From: Rhizopus arrhizus | Lineage: Eukaryota > Mucoromycota > Mucoromycetes > Mucorales > Rhizopodaceae | Assembly: GCA_024220505.1 (NCBI GenBank) | Contig: JAKZZE010000008.1 | Location: 1,674,001 to 1,738,000 of the forward strand | Length of the DNA stretch: 64,000 nucleotides | Direction: 5' to 3' | Part shown: piece after piece, positions 34,019 through 46,002 of the stretch | How positions within the stretch are numbered: the stretch's first letter is position 1 | Layout: every line of letters starts with the position of its first letter | Made by a program: the position numbers and the translations under genes | Notes under the pieces: model-generated | Seen by the model: only the letters and a program-made list of their open reading frames with translations | Database searches by the model: none | What the model was told of the DNA's origin: nothing

Positions 34019-35508
34019 ATGTACTTTAGATCACTCAAGCCTGTTTCTTTTGCTTTTATCTCAAAACGATCAAGGCCGCTTTTTCCCACGGTTCACACTC
34101 GTCTTGCTCGACCATTCCATGCGTCTTATCGTCAAGAAGCAGTAAAATCATTTCTATTAGCTGATATTGGAGAAGGCATCACGGAATGTGAAGTGATTCA
34201 ATGGTAAGCATACGACTGTTTGGTTTGATGTGATTCTTTAACTTGATAAAAGGTTTGTAGAACCAGGATCAGAAGTCAACGAGTTTGATAAAATCTGTGA
34301 AGTTCAATCGGATAAAGCTTCTGTTGAAATCTCCTCACGTTTTTCAGGAAAGGTTCTCAAGTTACATCATAACCTTCATGATATTGCCAAAGTCGGTTCA
34401 CCCTTGGTGGATATTGACACGCCTGAGGAAGATGAAGAGCAGCTACCAGAGACCAAATTGCCATCAGAGCAAGTCAAGGAGACCAAGGTGATAAAGGAGG
34501 ATGATCAGGATACTGCTAAATTCAGTGAGGATTCCATATTGGCAACGCCTGCTGTTCGACGTGTAGCAAGAGAGAAAAACATAGATCTGTCAAAGGTGAT
34601 TGGTACAGGGAAAGATGGCAGGATATTAAAAGATGATGTTTTTGCTTATGCGGACAGCAAACAACAAGGTAAGAATAGAAAGAAAGGGAAATGAGGTTGG
34701 TGAGATATCGGATGCTAAGAGAGATATGTTTATAGGTGATGTGAAGCAGCAGACCGTGTCGAGTGATCTAAAGGAGGGCGGACGTGCTGAGGCTTTGAAC
34801 ATGATTCAAAAGGCGATGTTCAAATCCATGACCCAATCCCTTGGTATTCCACAATTTGGTTACAAGGACGATATCGAACTAGATGCCACGACGAAATATC
34901 GAGCTGCTCTCAACAAGCATATTGCTGCCCATCCCAATCTTTACTCATTCAAAAAGATGACGTATCTTCCGATTTTTATCAAATGTCTTTCTGTCGCCTT
35001 GACGCGCTATCCCATCCTGAATGCCAAACTAGAGGGCGACATCAGTGACCTGAACGCGATCAGGATTCTTTATCGTCCATCCCACAATATCGGTATCGCC
35101 ATGGACACACCTCAGGGCCTCATTGTACCCAATGTGAAGGATGTCCAGACAAAGACGATCTTTGAGATCGCCTCAGACATTCACCGTCTGCAGGAACTGG
35201 CCAAGGCCAATGCGCTTTCTGTGGCCGATATGAAAGGAGGCACGATCACCTTGTCCAACATTGGTACTATCGGTGGCACCTACACAAGCCCAGTCATCAT
35301 CTCTTCCGAGCTGGCGATCGTTGCCCTCGGTCGAATCCAAAAGCTGCCGAGATTTGATGAACAGGATCGTGTGGTGGCTAAACATGTCATGCCCGTCAGT
35401 TGGTCCGCCGATCATCGTATTATTGACGGAGCGACCATGGCTAGGTTTGGTAACCACTGGAAAAACTTGATTGAAAATCCAGCTCTTTTGGCAAGTGAAC
35501 TTCGATAG
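34019..35508 (+). CDS. Branched-chain 2-oxoacid dehydrogenase E2 (lipoamide acyltransferase, DBT)
   Basis: Three exons (34019-34203, 34253-34668, 34736-35508) join in frame to 457 residues. A basic mitochondrial presequence (MYFRSLKPVSFAF...RPFHASYRQ) precedes the lipoyl domain, with ADIGEGITECEVIQWFVEPG and the lipoylated Lys in QSDKASVEI (about residue 82). The E3/E1-binding domain reads ATPAVRRVAREKNIDLSKV and GTGKDGRILKDDV. The catalytic domain ends with the active-site SWSADHRIIDGA (His about residue 426). LADIGEGI and the ADHRIIDGA wording point to DBT rather than the pyruvate or 2-oxoglutarate E2. It transfers branched acyl groups to CoA in valine, leucine and isoleucine breakdown in the mitochondrial matrix. 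Confidence 0.95.
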
Positions 35509-35779
35509 AAACTAAAATTAATAAAAAAAAACCCCCCTTTTTTACAGTGACTCGGGAGTCATGATTCTTTCTTACATCATCACTGAAACACAAACGGGCA
35601 AAGTCCTTTGTTTGTTTATCAGCAGATCGTATGTGTGTACGCGTAAAAGAGGAGATGATGTGATTTAATAAATAATATATTTACAAGCGCAAAAAAAAAA
35701 AAAAAAAAAGAAAAAAAGAAAAGAGTTTGCTGCTGATATACAAGTTTTCTTTTCTACCAAAAGAATGTCCACAAGCGAC

Positions 35780-36196
35780 TTAGGATGACTTTGTATCACC
35801 TTCTTTGTGTCTTTTGAAGAACAGGTCTGGTGTCGAAATGGCTTTTTTGAGCAACTTTGCATCAGGTCGATGAACAGAGAGCCTGTGTCGTAAAGATATT
35901 TTCTTGGGTTGCTTTTGAATCACTTGCATTTGCTGTACCAAAAGATGTTCAAATTGTGGGAAATGGATGTTTTGATCAATCGAACTGTGAAATATGTTGG
36001 AGTGCAGTAAATTTCGAGATTCTTCAAACTCTAATGTCCCTTCGTCTATTCCCGTCCTGTCCTTTATCGAGTCTTTTTTATGCTTTTTTGATTCATCTTG
36101 AACTGGTTCAATCTTTGGTTCATTTATTGGTTCAGTTTTATGTTCACTCTTGGATTTTGATGTAAAAAGAGAAACAATGTACTTTTTAAACTGCAT
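35780..36196 (-). CDS. Small basic protein of unknown function
   Basis: A single exon of 138 residues, starting MQFKKYIVSLFTSKSK. It is rich in Lys, Glu and Ser, with repeats of the type EPINEPKIEP and a C-terminal part with SLRHRLSVHRPDAKLLKKAI. No domain or membrane segment is visible. A pyrimidine-rich leader (A/G-rich on the plus strand, 36200-36250) precedes the start codon, as at other genes here. It is convergent with the E2 gene. I do not recognise it; it could be lineage-specific. Confidence 0.5.
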   Translation of the reverse strand: MQFKKYIVSLFTSKSKSEHKTEPINEPKIEPVQDESKKHKKDSIKDRTGIDEGTLEFEESRNLLHSNIFHSSIDQNIHFPQFEHLLVQQMQVIQKQPKKISLRHRLSVHRPDAKLLKKAISTPDLFFKRHKEGDTKSS

Positions 36197-37526
36197 TTTT
36201 TAAAAAGAAAAGAAAAAGAGAAAAAGAGTAGCACATGTATTTTTTTTTTTTCTTTCTTATTTTACACACTAAAGCAACCAGAGAAAAATTTAGCGTCAAT
36301 TAAAGATGAGTTTGTATTGGTCATGGATACACTGTCATACAAGCTTTTGTTCTGTTCAAATGATGAAACTTGCCTGATCATTTTACAATCATTTTTTTCT
36401 AGTAAAAATATCCATTAATCATTTGAATCTGTGATGTTTGTATTTTATATACACTTGTTATTCCAACAATCAATAATACGCTCATGTGTAACTCATTTAA
36501 ATCGAAACAATGGTTGAAATTAAACAGGTAACATTATAAATATATTAACAAATGACTGTTTCCTATCCTAAGCTCACCTTTCATCTTTATTGTTTAAATT
36601 GAAAAAAAAAAAAAATCAGTTGATAAAGTCATAAAGAATAAGCGTCAATATCAATTTCATATTAAAAGGAATTAAATACACAACTTTACACTATTGAACA
36701 AGTGTCATAACACTATCAAAAGAGATAAAATAAAATTTGAAATCAGAGCAAGTATACAACAATAACCATGGTTTGATACAATCAAGATGAGTTTGTGCTC
36801 TTTACAATCATTATACACGTGTCCATGCTTCTTTGACGGTGGTAGTCGGCGATTAAATATTGAATGGTGTATCCCCTGAATCTTTGATCATTTTACTATG
36901 CATTACTTTCAGTGTCAATAAAAAAAACCAATGACACATTCGACCATAAAAGATGACTGTTTATCAAAAAGATATAAATTAAGCTTACAAGTAGTTATCT
37001 TTATAATCAATCCCTTTTTCACTTGTAAAATAGGTTCAATTTGTTTATAAAGAAAACATTTATAGTCCAATTAATTGAATCCTGTTGCTATTCAAGAAAT
37101 AAACCGTACTCTTTTATAACTACTATAACCACCCTGTCAACTGCCTTAGTTTTTGACTCATTGTTTATGCCCTCTCACGCTGTGCTCACTTGATTCGATC
37201 CCGATTGGTTTACCACTTTGTCCAATTAAAAAATTTTATTGTACAGAAAGCAAAAGGAAATAATGAAAAGACAGAGAAGAGAGGAGGGGAAGAATGGTTG
37301 AATGAAGCGAGAGGTAATTGAATGATAATACGATCGTTATCCTGTCGAATTGTTCTTTATTGATGTCAATCGGGAAAAAGTAAGCGGAACAATGCGGAGA
37401 AGAGACAAGCCTCTGAATCCTCTTTTTGAATGTGACAAGTTTCAGCTAGAGTCCTTTTTCCCAAAAAAAAAAAGAAAATATTTTTTTTTCATTTTCCTTC
37501 TATAGACTTTTAGATTACCCAATTTA
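36197..37526. other. Intergenic region upstream of the DEAD-box helicase
   Basis: A CCAAT element in inverted orientation (GATTGG near 37203) and a CCAAT-like TCCAATT follow each other, and a T-rich tract ends just before the helicase start. No gene is recognised between 36260 and 37500. Confidence 0.4.
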
Positions 37527-39592
37527 ATGTTTCGTAAAATAATCACTTCACAGGCATTCAGACTATCAAGTCAGCAACGTACTTTAACTACTTTAACTAC
37601 TCATGTAAATAGATTTAATTCAGGTAAGGCAACAATAACAAAAAAAAAGTTGGATCGTTTGATCTCTGATCTTGTCAATCTAGTTGGTTCTCTTTTGAAG
37701 CAACATGTACATAAGCCAGTCTTATACTCCTTTTTACATACACAAAGCAATCAACTTTCTGCTACTGCGGAACTTTTGAAACCTCAAGAAACAACGATCG
37801 AACCTGTCGAAGCACAACGATTTGATGCGATTCAGGCCATCACAGGAAACACACAAAAGGCACTAAAAAAAATATTCCGATATGACACTATGTCTGCTGT
37901 ACAAGAAGCTGTCTTGACTCGGCTACCCAACCAAGATGACATGTTTGTCAAGGCCAAGACGGGTACTGGTAAAACATTGGCCTTTTTGATTGCTGCGATC
38001 GAAACCGCCGTACGTAACCAAAAGGACCTCAAGCATTTTGATGGCACGTCGATCATGATCATCTCACCCACCCGTGAATTGGCCAACCAGATTGCTGATG
38101 AGGCTCAAAAGCTCGTTTCCTTTTATCCTTTCAAGGTCCACTGTCTTGTCGGTGGTGACAGCAAGCGTCGTCAGATCAACCAGCTCGAACGTAATCGATG
38201 TGATATCGTGGTAGCCACACCTGGACGACTTTATGATATGCTGACCAGTGTTCCTCGATTCAAAAAGATGTGCCAAAATCTAAAGGTCCTGGTGCTGGAT
38301 GAAGCAGACCAATTGCTTGATATGGGCTTCAAGAGGGATTTACAAAACATCTTGGGTGAGCTTCCAGATGAAAATCGTCAAACCATGCTCTTTTCAGCCA
38401 CCATCTCACCCGAAATCAGAAAGAACCTGGGTGACTTTGCTCTCAACTCCAACTATCAACTGATTGACACCGTAGGTGAAAACGAAGTCAATACACACAT
38501 GCACGTCAAGCAAAGTGCGATTGTGGCTCCTTACCACCAGCAATTTGCTCTTATTCAAGATCACCTTCAACACAACCAGGCTGCTCAAGCCGGAAAGGTC
38601 ATTGTTTTCTTACCCACCACAAAAGCCACCATGCTCTATGCTCAACTCTACAAGCGACTGATTCCTGATCGTCCTGTCTTTGAGCTTCATTCCAAAAAGG
38701 GTCAAGATCAGCGAGCAAAGATCGCAGATCGTTTCCGCAAATCACGTGGAGGTATCCTCTTCACCTCTGATGTCTCTGCCCGTGGCGTAGATTATCCTGG
38801 TGTGTCACTCGTGGTCCAGGTGGGTGTGCCTTCGACAAGAGAACAGTACATTCACCGTTTGGGTCGTACGGGTCGTGCTGGCAAGAGTGGAGAGGGTGTC
38901 ATTGTGCTAGCTCCTTTCGAAAAGGATTTCTTGAAGGCCGAGGTTGCTGATCTGCCGATCGAAGCCATTCGACCTGAACTGACGGATCCTGCTGTGGAGG
39001 AGTCTGTAAAGGAAGAGATCACAAAGCATATGTCCTATATGGATAGTGAGACTGTCCGAGAAGTCTACACAGCCTACTTGGGTTATTGTAAGTGTTGAAA
39101 GCGTCAAGGATACACATCTCATTTTTTTTTCTTTTTTTAGATTCCGGTCGCGTTGCTATGCTGGGTAAACGTCGTGAGATCGTGTTGGACGAAGCCAGCA
39201 AGTTCCTTGGTTCCCTTGGTGTGGAAGAAGTACCCCGATTGAGCGCTCGCTTCTTGAGCCAATTGGGTTTGGGAGAAGAAAAGAAGAAGAGAGGTTTTGG
39301 AGAGAAAACGAGATGGAACGATCGTCCTCGTCGTTCATTCGATAGAAATGACAGCCCTCGTCGCTCATTTGATAGAAACGACTCATTCGATAGAAACGAT
39401 CGTCCTCGTCGCTCATTTGATAGAAACGACAGTCCTCGTCGCTCATTTGATAGAAACGATAGTCCTCGCCGTTCATTCGATAGAAACGATAGCCCTCGCC
39501 GTTCATTCGATAAAAATGACGGTTTTCGTCGTTCATTTGAAAAGAACGATCGCCCCCGTCGTTCATTCGGAAAACCTGATCAATTTGAATAA
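37527..39592 (+). CDS. Mitochondrial DEAD-box RNA helicase (Mss116-like) with a repetitive RS/RND tail
   Basis: Two exons (37527-39087, 39141-39592) join in frame to 670 residues. The N-terminus (MFRKIITSQAFRLSSQQRTL) is a mitochondrial presequence. Helicase motifs in order are AKTGTGKT (about residue 143), PTRELANQ, VATPGRLYDML, VLDEADQLLDMGF (about 255), SATIS, VFLPTTKA, SDVSARGVDYPGV and IHRLGRTGRAG. Conserved wording and the presequence suggest an Mss116/DDX-type helicase assisting splicing or translation of mitochondrial RNA. The second exon ends in nearly perfect decapeptide repeats of the type PRRSFDRND (about residues 578-665), a basic RNA-binding tail of the kind that helps such helicases grip RNA. 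Confidence 0.93.
39317..39577 (+). repeat. In-frame 30-bp repeats encoding the helicase tail
   Basis: About eight to nine copies of a 30-bp unit (consensus peptide PRRSFDRNDS), one shortened to SFDRND. Variation is mainly at third codon positions, indicating selection on the peptide after duplication. Confidence 0.85.
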
Positions 39593-42500
39593 ATCCTGTG
39601 TATAGCTTATTTTATCATCTCTTAATTTCTGAACCACTTTTTTTTTTCTTTGTAAAGCTCGTTTTTAATTGTCAGTGCTTTGTATGATGACATGCGAAAA
39701 GGAAAAGCCAGGATGGATGACGTTTGAAGGTATTTAAAGAGCAGACTAAGATCAGCGGCATCGTAAAGTATCTGTAAACAATGTTGAAAAAGCTGATAGA
39801 GATTCGATTGCTCTGGATGTCCAACCTGTACAAACATGGCTTTGATGGATTTCAAACGTATTTAATTTCTACAGACATCAAGTCTGCAAGACAAATGAAA
39901 AGGACAGGTTTTATTTTTCAATTTGCTTGTGTGCACCTCCTTCATGCTGTATTTCCTATTTTCTAATCGGAGCTTGATATATGGGTAACCTTCTTGATGG
40001 GACAGACCAATTGAACAAAAGACGTGTCCTTAGACGATTAGCAGAATGACTTGATTGGGTACTTGATTGTGTTGATAGATAGTTGATGGATGCTACCGTT
40101 TGAATATCAAAGTGTCCCTTTGTTAATAACATCCTGTAGATCTAGTTTATCATCCAATCCTAACATCACCCCTCCCACGGTTCAAACAGGGGATTCATTC
40201 GACTTTAGAGTTCAAGGGATGAGCCCTCTTTTTATGAAAGTTTAAAGGGATCCGTTTTAATCAAGAGTGAAGATAAATGAAGGGGAAAGTAAAAAGGGTT
40301 TCCTTGTAGGCTGCTGGTGAATTGAAAGGATCTGAAATTCAAAACTTCCTTGGTTACCAAAAAAAAAAAAAGAGGATAAAGATGAACGGTTTAACAAGTG
40401 TGCTTGAATTCAGGTTTGGTACCAAGCAATCCCTTCTTTTCTGTTGAATGGCTCCCATTTGAGAAATAGGATTAGCTGCTACTCTTACTCTCCCCCTTTT
40501 TTTTTTTTAAATTAAAAAAGTAAGGAGAAAAGTAATGGATGAATAGGAAATTAATTCAAACATTCTCCTCCTTCAATTTGAAGCAGTCATACAAAAAAAA
40601 AAAAAACAAGATTATGGGTCTTTGAAGAATAGTGTCTATTGGTGACCGAGTTGGATGAAATGGCTTTATTATATATGCATTATATTTAACTTTTCTGTCA
40701 CCCAACATCTCAGGATCGTTCTTGTACTTTTCAAACAAAGAAAAGCTTGTTTGATCATCTAAAGATAACATTGCTATAGGGTTTTTGTGATTCTAGACTA
40801 TTAGCAGCTAAAGCAGTTGCTTCTTCATTGAGACTGTTTGAAAAAAATAACTTGTGTAATCCAACCTGATCAGAGGCATGAATAGCTAGAAAGATAGTTG
40901 ACAAGTGTGATTGAGAAATGAATTCAAATCTAAAGGGCTATTTCAAATGAATGCTTGAATCATGTTGACATAAAAAGTCAAACAATTTACATAATCTATA
41001 TTTACAGTGACTATATACATGGATTTATCAGCATCAATATTATCTTCCATTTCTTTTCTTCATAAAGCTTCTTTTGTTTTTGCGCCAAGTTGAACACGTA
41101 CAACATCTTGTCCATCATCAATGATTACAACTTGTAAAAGAATATAGTTCATTCTATCTACACGGGTACTTTAGTGCAATCAAATTAATAAAATCCAACT
41201 GATTATGATGTGATTTAATATAGTTATTATTATGAAGGGTCGTATCTTTTACAAAGTATAGGCCCAAACTGTCTTTTGTTCATAGCAGCCCACTGAAAAA
41301 GAAGAGAGCTCTTTCCTGGAGCTCATTTAAAAAAAAAAAAATCAAAACTGATACTATAATCATTACATTTAAAGCAGCTCTGGTCATGACATATGATTTA
41401 CATTCTTCATTGTACATTAACAACTATAATACTTGATCTTGTGTGCTTTTCTCATGCTTTCTTCATATCCCAATGACATATTAGTGTATTGATTCAAAAA
41501 GACTTTATGAACAGACATTTTCACTGAAAGATAGCTACCAGCAACGTCTTTTTTAATCCACAGTAAGTTTCATAAAGACACCAATTCGTGTCTTTACCAA
41601 CTCTACTTTGTTCTCAATACAAAAATGAAACTTTACGGTCAAACTAAAGATGAACCACTTTTTCACAAGGGACCTTGCTCATGGTGAGTGTAGCTCATTT
41701 CGCTCATATCAAATTTGTTTGCTTTACTGTTTGATGGGTTATAAAAAAAGCTGCCTGTGAAGCTATCAAGATGCTCGTGTACACGGTATCCATCCTCTTG
41801 TACTCAATCGACATGTGTACCTGGGGAGCTTGATTTCACACCGCAGACGAATTCACAACCCTCCATGGTGCTTATGATGTAGTCTGGACGCGTCTTTTTG
41901 TATTCATCATCGAGCTCTCTAAGCTACAGATTTCCTTGAACGCGTGTTTGTCAAGCTGTACCTATTCATGAGCACCCGTCTTTTGAATGTGCAGGGCAGC
42001 CAGTCTTCTTGACTTTTTGATGGGTCGAACCATGGATCTTGCTGATCCAATATTCCTCGGCCGAGCCAGGATTTCTCCAAGTCGTAAAGCTAGTTTGGAG
42101 AGCGTCGTGTTTGAGGCATGTTTGCAAGGTTCGGCTGTAGCGATTGTACTGTTTGTCTGACAGTTTGAAATGATAAGCAAACATTATCAAGTCTTGTTTG
42201 TTTTCAAGGCACTATGGCACATCCTCAGCATGCATTCTGGCTTTTTCTGGCTTGCGAGATCGTTTTCTCTTTCTGCTGTCAGGAGGACTGATGCTAACAA
42301 AAATCTTTGTAGTCAAGATAGCAGTGACAGAATGAAGGGAATAGCCATAGAGTCAAGGGAACAGTGCAAAAGTAGGCACAAAGTTGCTTGGCATGAAATC
42401 ATTTATTTACAATCAGCCCTACGTCACTTTGCCAAACGTCCAAATACCAAAATGAAACTGTATTTTTTCGGTAGGCAATTTTCTTAGGAGGGGGGCGTAA

Positions 42501-45500
42501 GATGGAAGCCGTCATGCAGTTCATTACGCAAAAAGATTGAATGCGCCCAATCAAGGTCCCTAAAGGTAAATATAGAAAATCTTTATTTTATATTTTCCTT
42601 TTTATCACTATTTTAAAGTATTCAAAATAATCCTTTGCCTTGGGGTATTTTCAACCAAACTATTTTTTGTCTCACTACATAAATTTTAGGGGAATCCATC
42701 AAAAATTTCCTTCATATAAAGTTGAAAGTAACATAGGATACTCGAATCACTTGACGCAATCTACACTTTTTTTTCAGTAGAAGACGAGATAAAAAAGTAG
42801 CCTTCAAGTGAGGAATGTGTCATTTTCAAAGCTCGCTTGTGATATCACACAAAATAGTGCATGTTTTCCTAAAAATTTTTTTTTGCTAGAGAGCACTCCT
42901 TGTCTTTTTCTTTTTGTGCCTGGTTAGTACACAATCTAAAAAGCCCATTTGTACAATTTGTATTTTTTATAGATACAAATGTTTTTCGTGTGTGTGCACT
43001 CTATTTCCTGAAATGGTGTATTTCAATTTCTCGGAGGGAATAGCATTTTTTAAAGCCCACTTGATCAGCAACCGATTGCTGGATCTGATCAAGCATAAAC
43101 AATCCAGTGACGCATGCCTAGCGAGCCACTTTAGACCGGGGGGCTAGATACTGATCTTTTACAATCGACGGCTGTGTTTCCTACTGCGACATACCTGGAC
43201 ATCAGGGCGATGACCACTCTGACAAAAGTCAGTTGTTGAATTAGCCCGGGCTGCATCTTACCAAAGGCTGGAGAACAAGACTGTAGATCAAATGGCGTCT
43301 CTAGAGTGATGAAGCGAGTGGTTGAGAAAGATCACCAGGACCCATGCTGCAAGAAGCATTTGTGCTGCTTATCAGACATTTGGATAGGCACATCATGACC
43401 GATCCATCGAGTTCTGCTACCACTCGCGTCACTGGCCACGCTAGGCTGGGTCAAGAAATAAGAAATCGGGTGGAGGAGTTGGGTGACTGAGAATAAAATT
43501 TTGTTGATGGACGTTTTATAAACAAACTGTAAACACAAGGCTGAATAAACACTACATCAAGAAAGAACCACACGTGTTTCTTTATTCAATGTTCAGTTTA
43601 AATCCATTCAATAGAAATAGCCAACTGTCAGAATTGGGTTAGAATAGCCTCACTTTTTTAACTTGATAGCAACATCAGATCACAGTCTCAATCTTTTTCA
43701 ATATCTCGTTCCATCACAAATCTAAAAAGCTGTAAGGGGTGCAAGTGACAAGAGATGAACAAAGTTAATAAATCAATGTATTCAATACCCAATGGTTGAA
43801 TTGATTCAACACGGAATATATCAGAGTACATTGGGAATTATAAAAAAAGAGAGAAAGCAATGCAAGTTTCTCAGCCAAATAAGCTAGCAAGCTATACAAG
43901 TTTTTTTTATATATAATTCTTCACAGCCTTTTCTTGTTGAGGCACTTGCCTAAACATTGAGCAGTTAGAGAGAGAGAGACGAAGCCTTTGAAATCGATTC
44001 TGTATCGATTATGACATACCTTTACTGATCCTCGTCATTCACATTTCTATTTTCCAAAAAAAAAATTTCTGTCTCACTTTACTCGTGACAACGGACCAAA
44101 ACTGCTCAATTGGGCTTAGCATAGAGGAAATAGGGAGGAAGGTAGAGATGGAGTCGAGAGTGAGTCAGTTGAGCTGTGGATTGGATCCTTGTCCATCAAG
44201 AGATCATATCCCTTCACTTCTGAATACTTGTCCATCAAGCGTGGACCTTGAGAGGACATCCTGTCTCTGTTCCTGTGCTCTAAGCATCCTTCCGATCTCT
44301 CTTTTTTTGACAGGCTTTGGCACTCTCAAGCCAACATGCAGCCAGTGGGAGATAAGAGGGCCAAAATGAATGTGCTATTTACTCTAGTTGTAGATACTAC
44401 AGGCGTTCTTTGACATGAATGGTTTCAAATGGATAGGAAGAGACGGATGCTTCATCTTGTAAAGTCCAAATCAGCTTGCTGCCTCTTTTTCACCCGATCG
44501 CATCTCTGAATCGACCCAGTTGGTTTTCACAGGGTAGAATTGTGCTTGCTGATCGATTGTACTGTCATGAGATGATAAGCGGTATAGTAAGACAGGGTGA
44601 GATGGACAAAAAGGTGTATGCTGAACTTGAATTCAAAATGGTAAAGATTGGATAGGGTCATGATGAAGCCAAGTGCAGTGAATAGACAGATGATGTTCAG
44701 ATTTTAAAGTGCGACTCGTTTTTTGAATTGACTGTAAAAAGCTTTATGAATTCTGTATTACAAGAGATCAGAAAATTAATATAAAAGAGACAGGTTGCGG
44801 GGATTACAGATGGCCGCGTGTATAAAGAAGCTAACTAAATTAGTCCTTGAAGGGGGATATTTGTCAGTGATGGATAAGATATGAAAGGTAGTGAAGAAAG
44901 CTAAAATGGAATGTTCTAGTTTATAGGAGAATGAAGAAGACGGGATGGCTCCTAACAAAGTAAATATTTTTCAATTTTTCTGCATAAACTATATCCAGAA
45001 GAAAATAAAACATGTTTAAAACGCGTAACGTACTCCTTCTTCTTTTTGTTCTAGAAAAACGATTGGTTTTTTTGATAGTTGTTCATCAACGAATATTCCC
45101 AATTTTGGAAATGTGCTACAGACTTTATTTCTAGTAAAAAAAAAAGAAAAGGGGATAAAGACTATAAAAAGAGAAATATAAATTATTGTATCGTGTTTTA
45201 TATTAAATCACAAGGATTTTCCCCTCACTAAAAAAAAAGAGAGAGAGAGAAAGAGAAAGAGATACATATTTGGTGTCACGCTAGGTTGTCAAAGTCAAGC
45301 AGGTGAAACAAACAGATAACCACGCGCCGAAGTCTGATGATGAAAAAGAGAGTGGATGTAAAGTGTTGAGCTCATCCTTGAGTCAACCATTCTCCTTTTT
45401 TAAATGCTCATTTCAATCTTGAACTTTTTCATGGAGAGAGGACCTTGTTGAATAGTGCGAAAGAAAAGCGGCAGAGATCCCGTGAAATGCAGAGGAAGAG

Positions 45501-46002
45501 ATCACTTCTCTCTTTCTCCTTCTTGTTTCCCTTTTTCACATTTTTTACCCCTCCTCCTTTTTTATTGTTTTATTAAATCAAAATAAGCTCTGGTTCATGT
45601 TGTTTGCTTTATTCTACATTTTATTTCTGTTGGATGATATTTATTCTGTAATACACATGGTTATTATCTACTCCGACATCTTAGCAATCATCACGTCGTA
45701 CACGGTTTAACTTTCCTTAAAAAGTTTTTGAGTTTTTTCTCCTTTCCTCTTTTAAAACTCATGTAAAACGTTCAACACATACACAAAAAACATATTTATT
45801 ACAAAAAAAAAAAAAAAAGAAAAAGAAAAGAAAAGCTTTTTTTTTTTTCTCCTTTACTTTTTTCTCTCTCTTTTTCTTTTTTTTTTTTTTTCTTTAAAAT
45901 AACTTTATTTTTATTGCAGGTAAAATAAAAGATGCTTTTAAAAAATGTAAAATTAAATGTGATAAAGGACAAGAAATAAAAAATATAAAAAAAAAAAAAA
46001 AA
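39593..46002. other. 6.4-kb stretch without a convincing gene
   Basis: I found no domain-bearing reading frame or tRNA. Weak leads: 41160-40560 on the minus strand gives protein-like patches (MNYILLQVVIIDDGQDVVRV; IHASDQVGLHKLFFSN) separated by stops; 41631-41690 on the plus strand has a start-like codon followed by a GTGAGT donor-like site; and 42190-41962 (minus) is open. The segment just upstream of 46003 is rich in A and CT tracts, as expected for a leader. Confidence 0.4.

Noticed and set aside
37120..37210. Possible tRNA B-box (GATTCGATCCC)
   Set aside because: No matching acceptor, D-arm or anticodon arm could be folded around it.
45780..46000. Repetitive A/CT tracts considered as a CRISPR-like or satellite array
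   Set aside because: Only homopolymers and simple AG/CT runs, no regular repeat-spacer unit.
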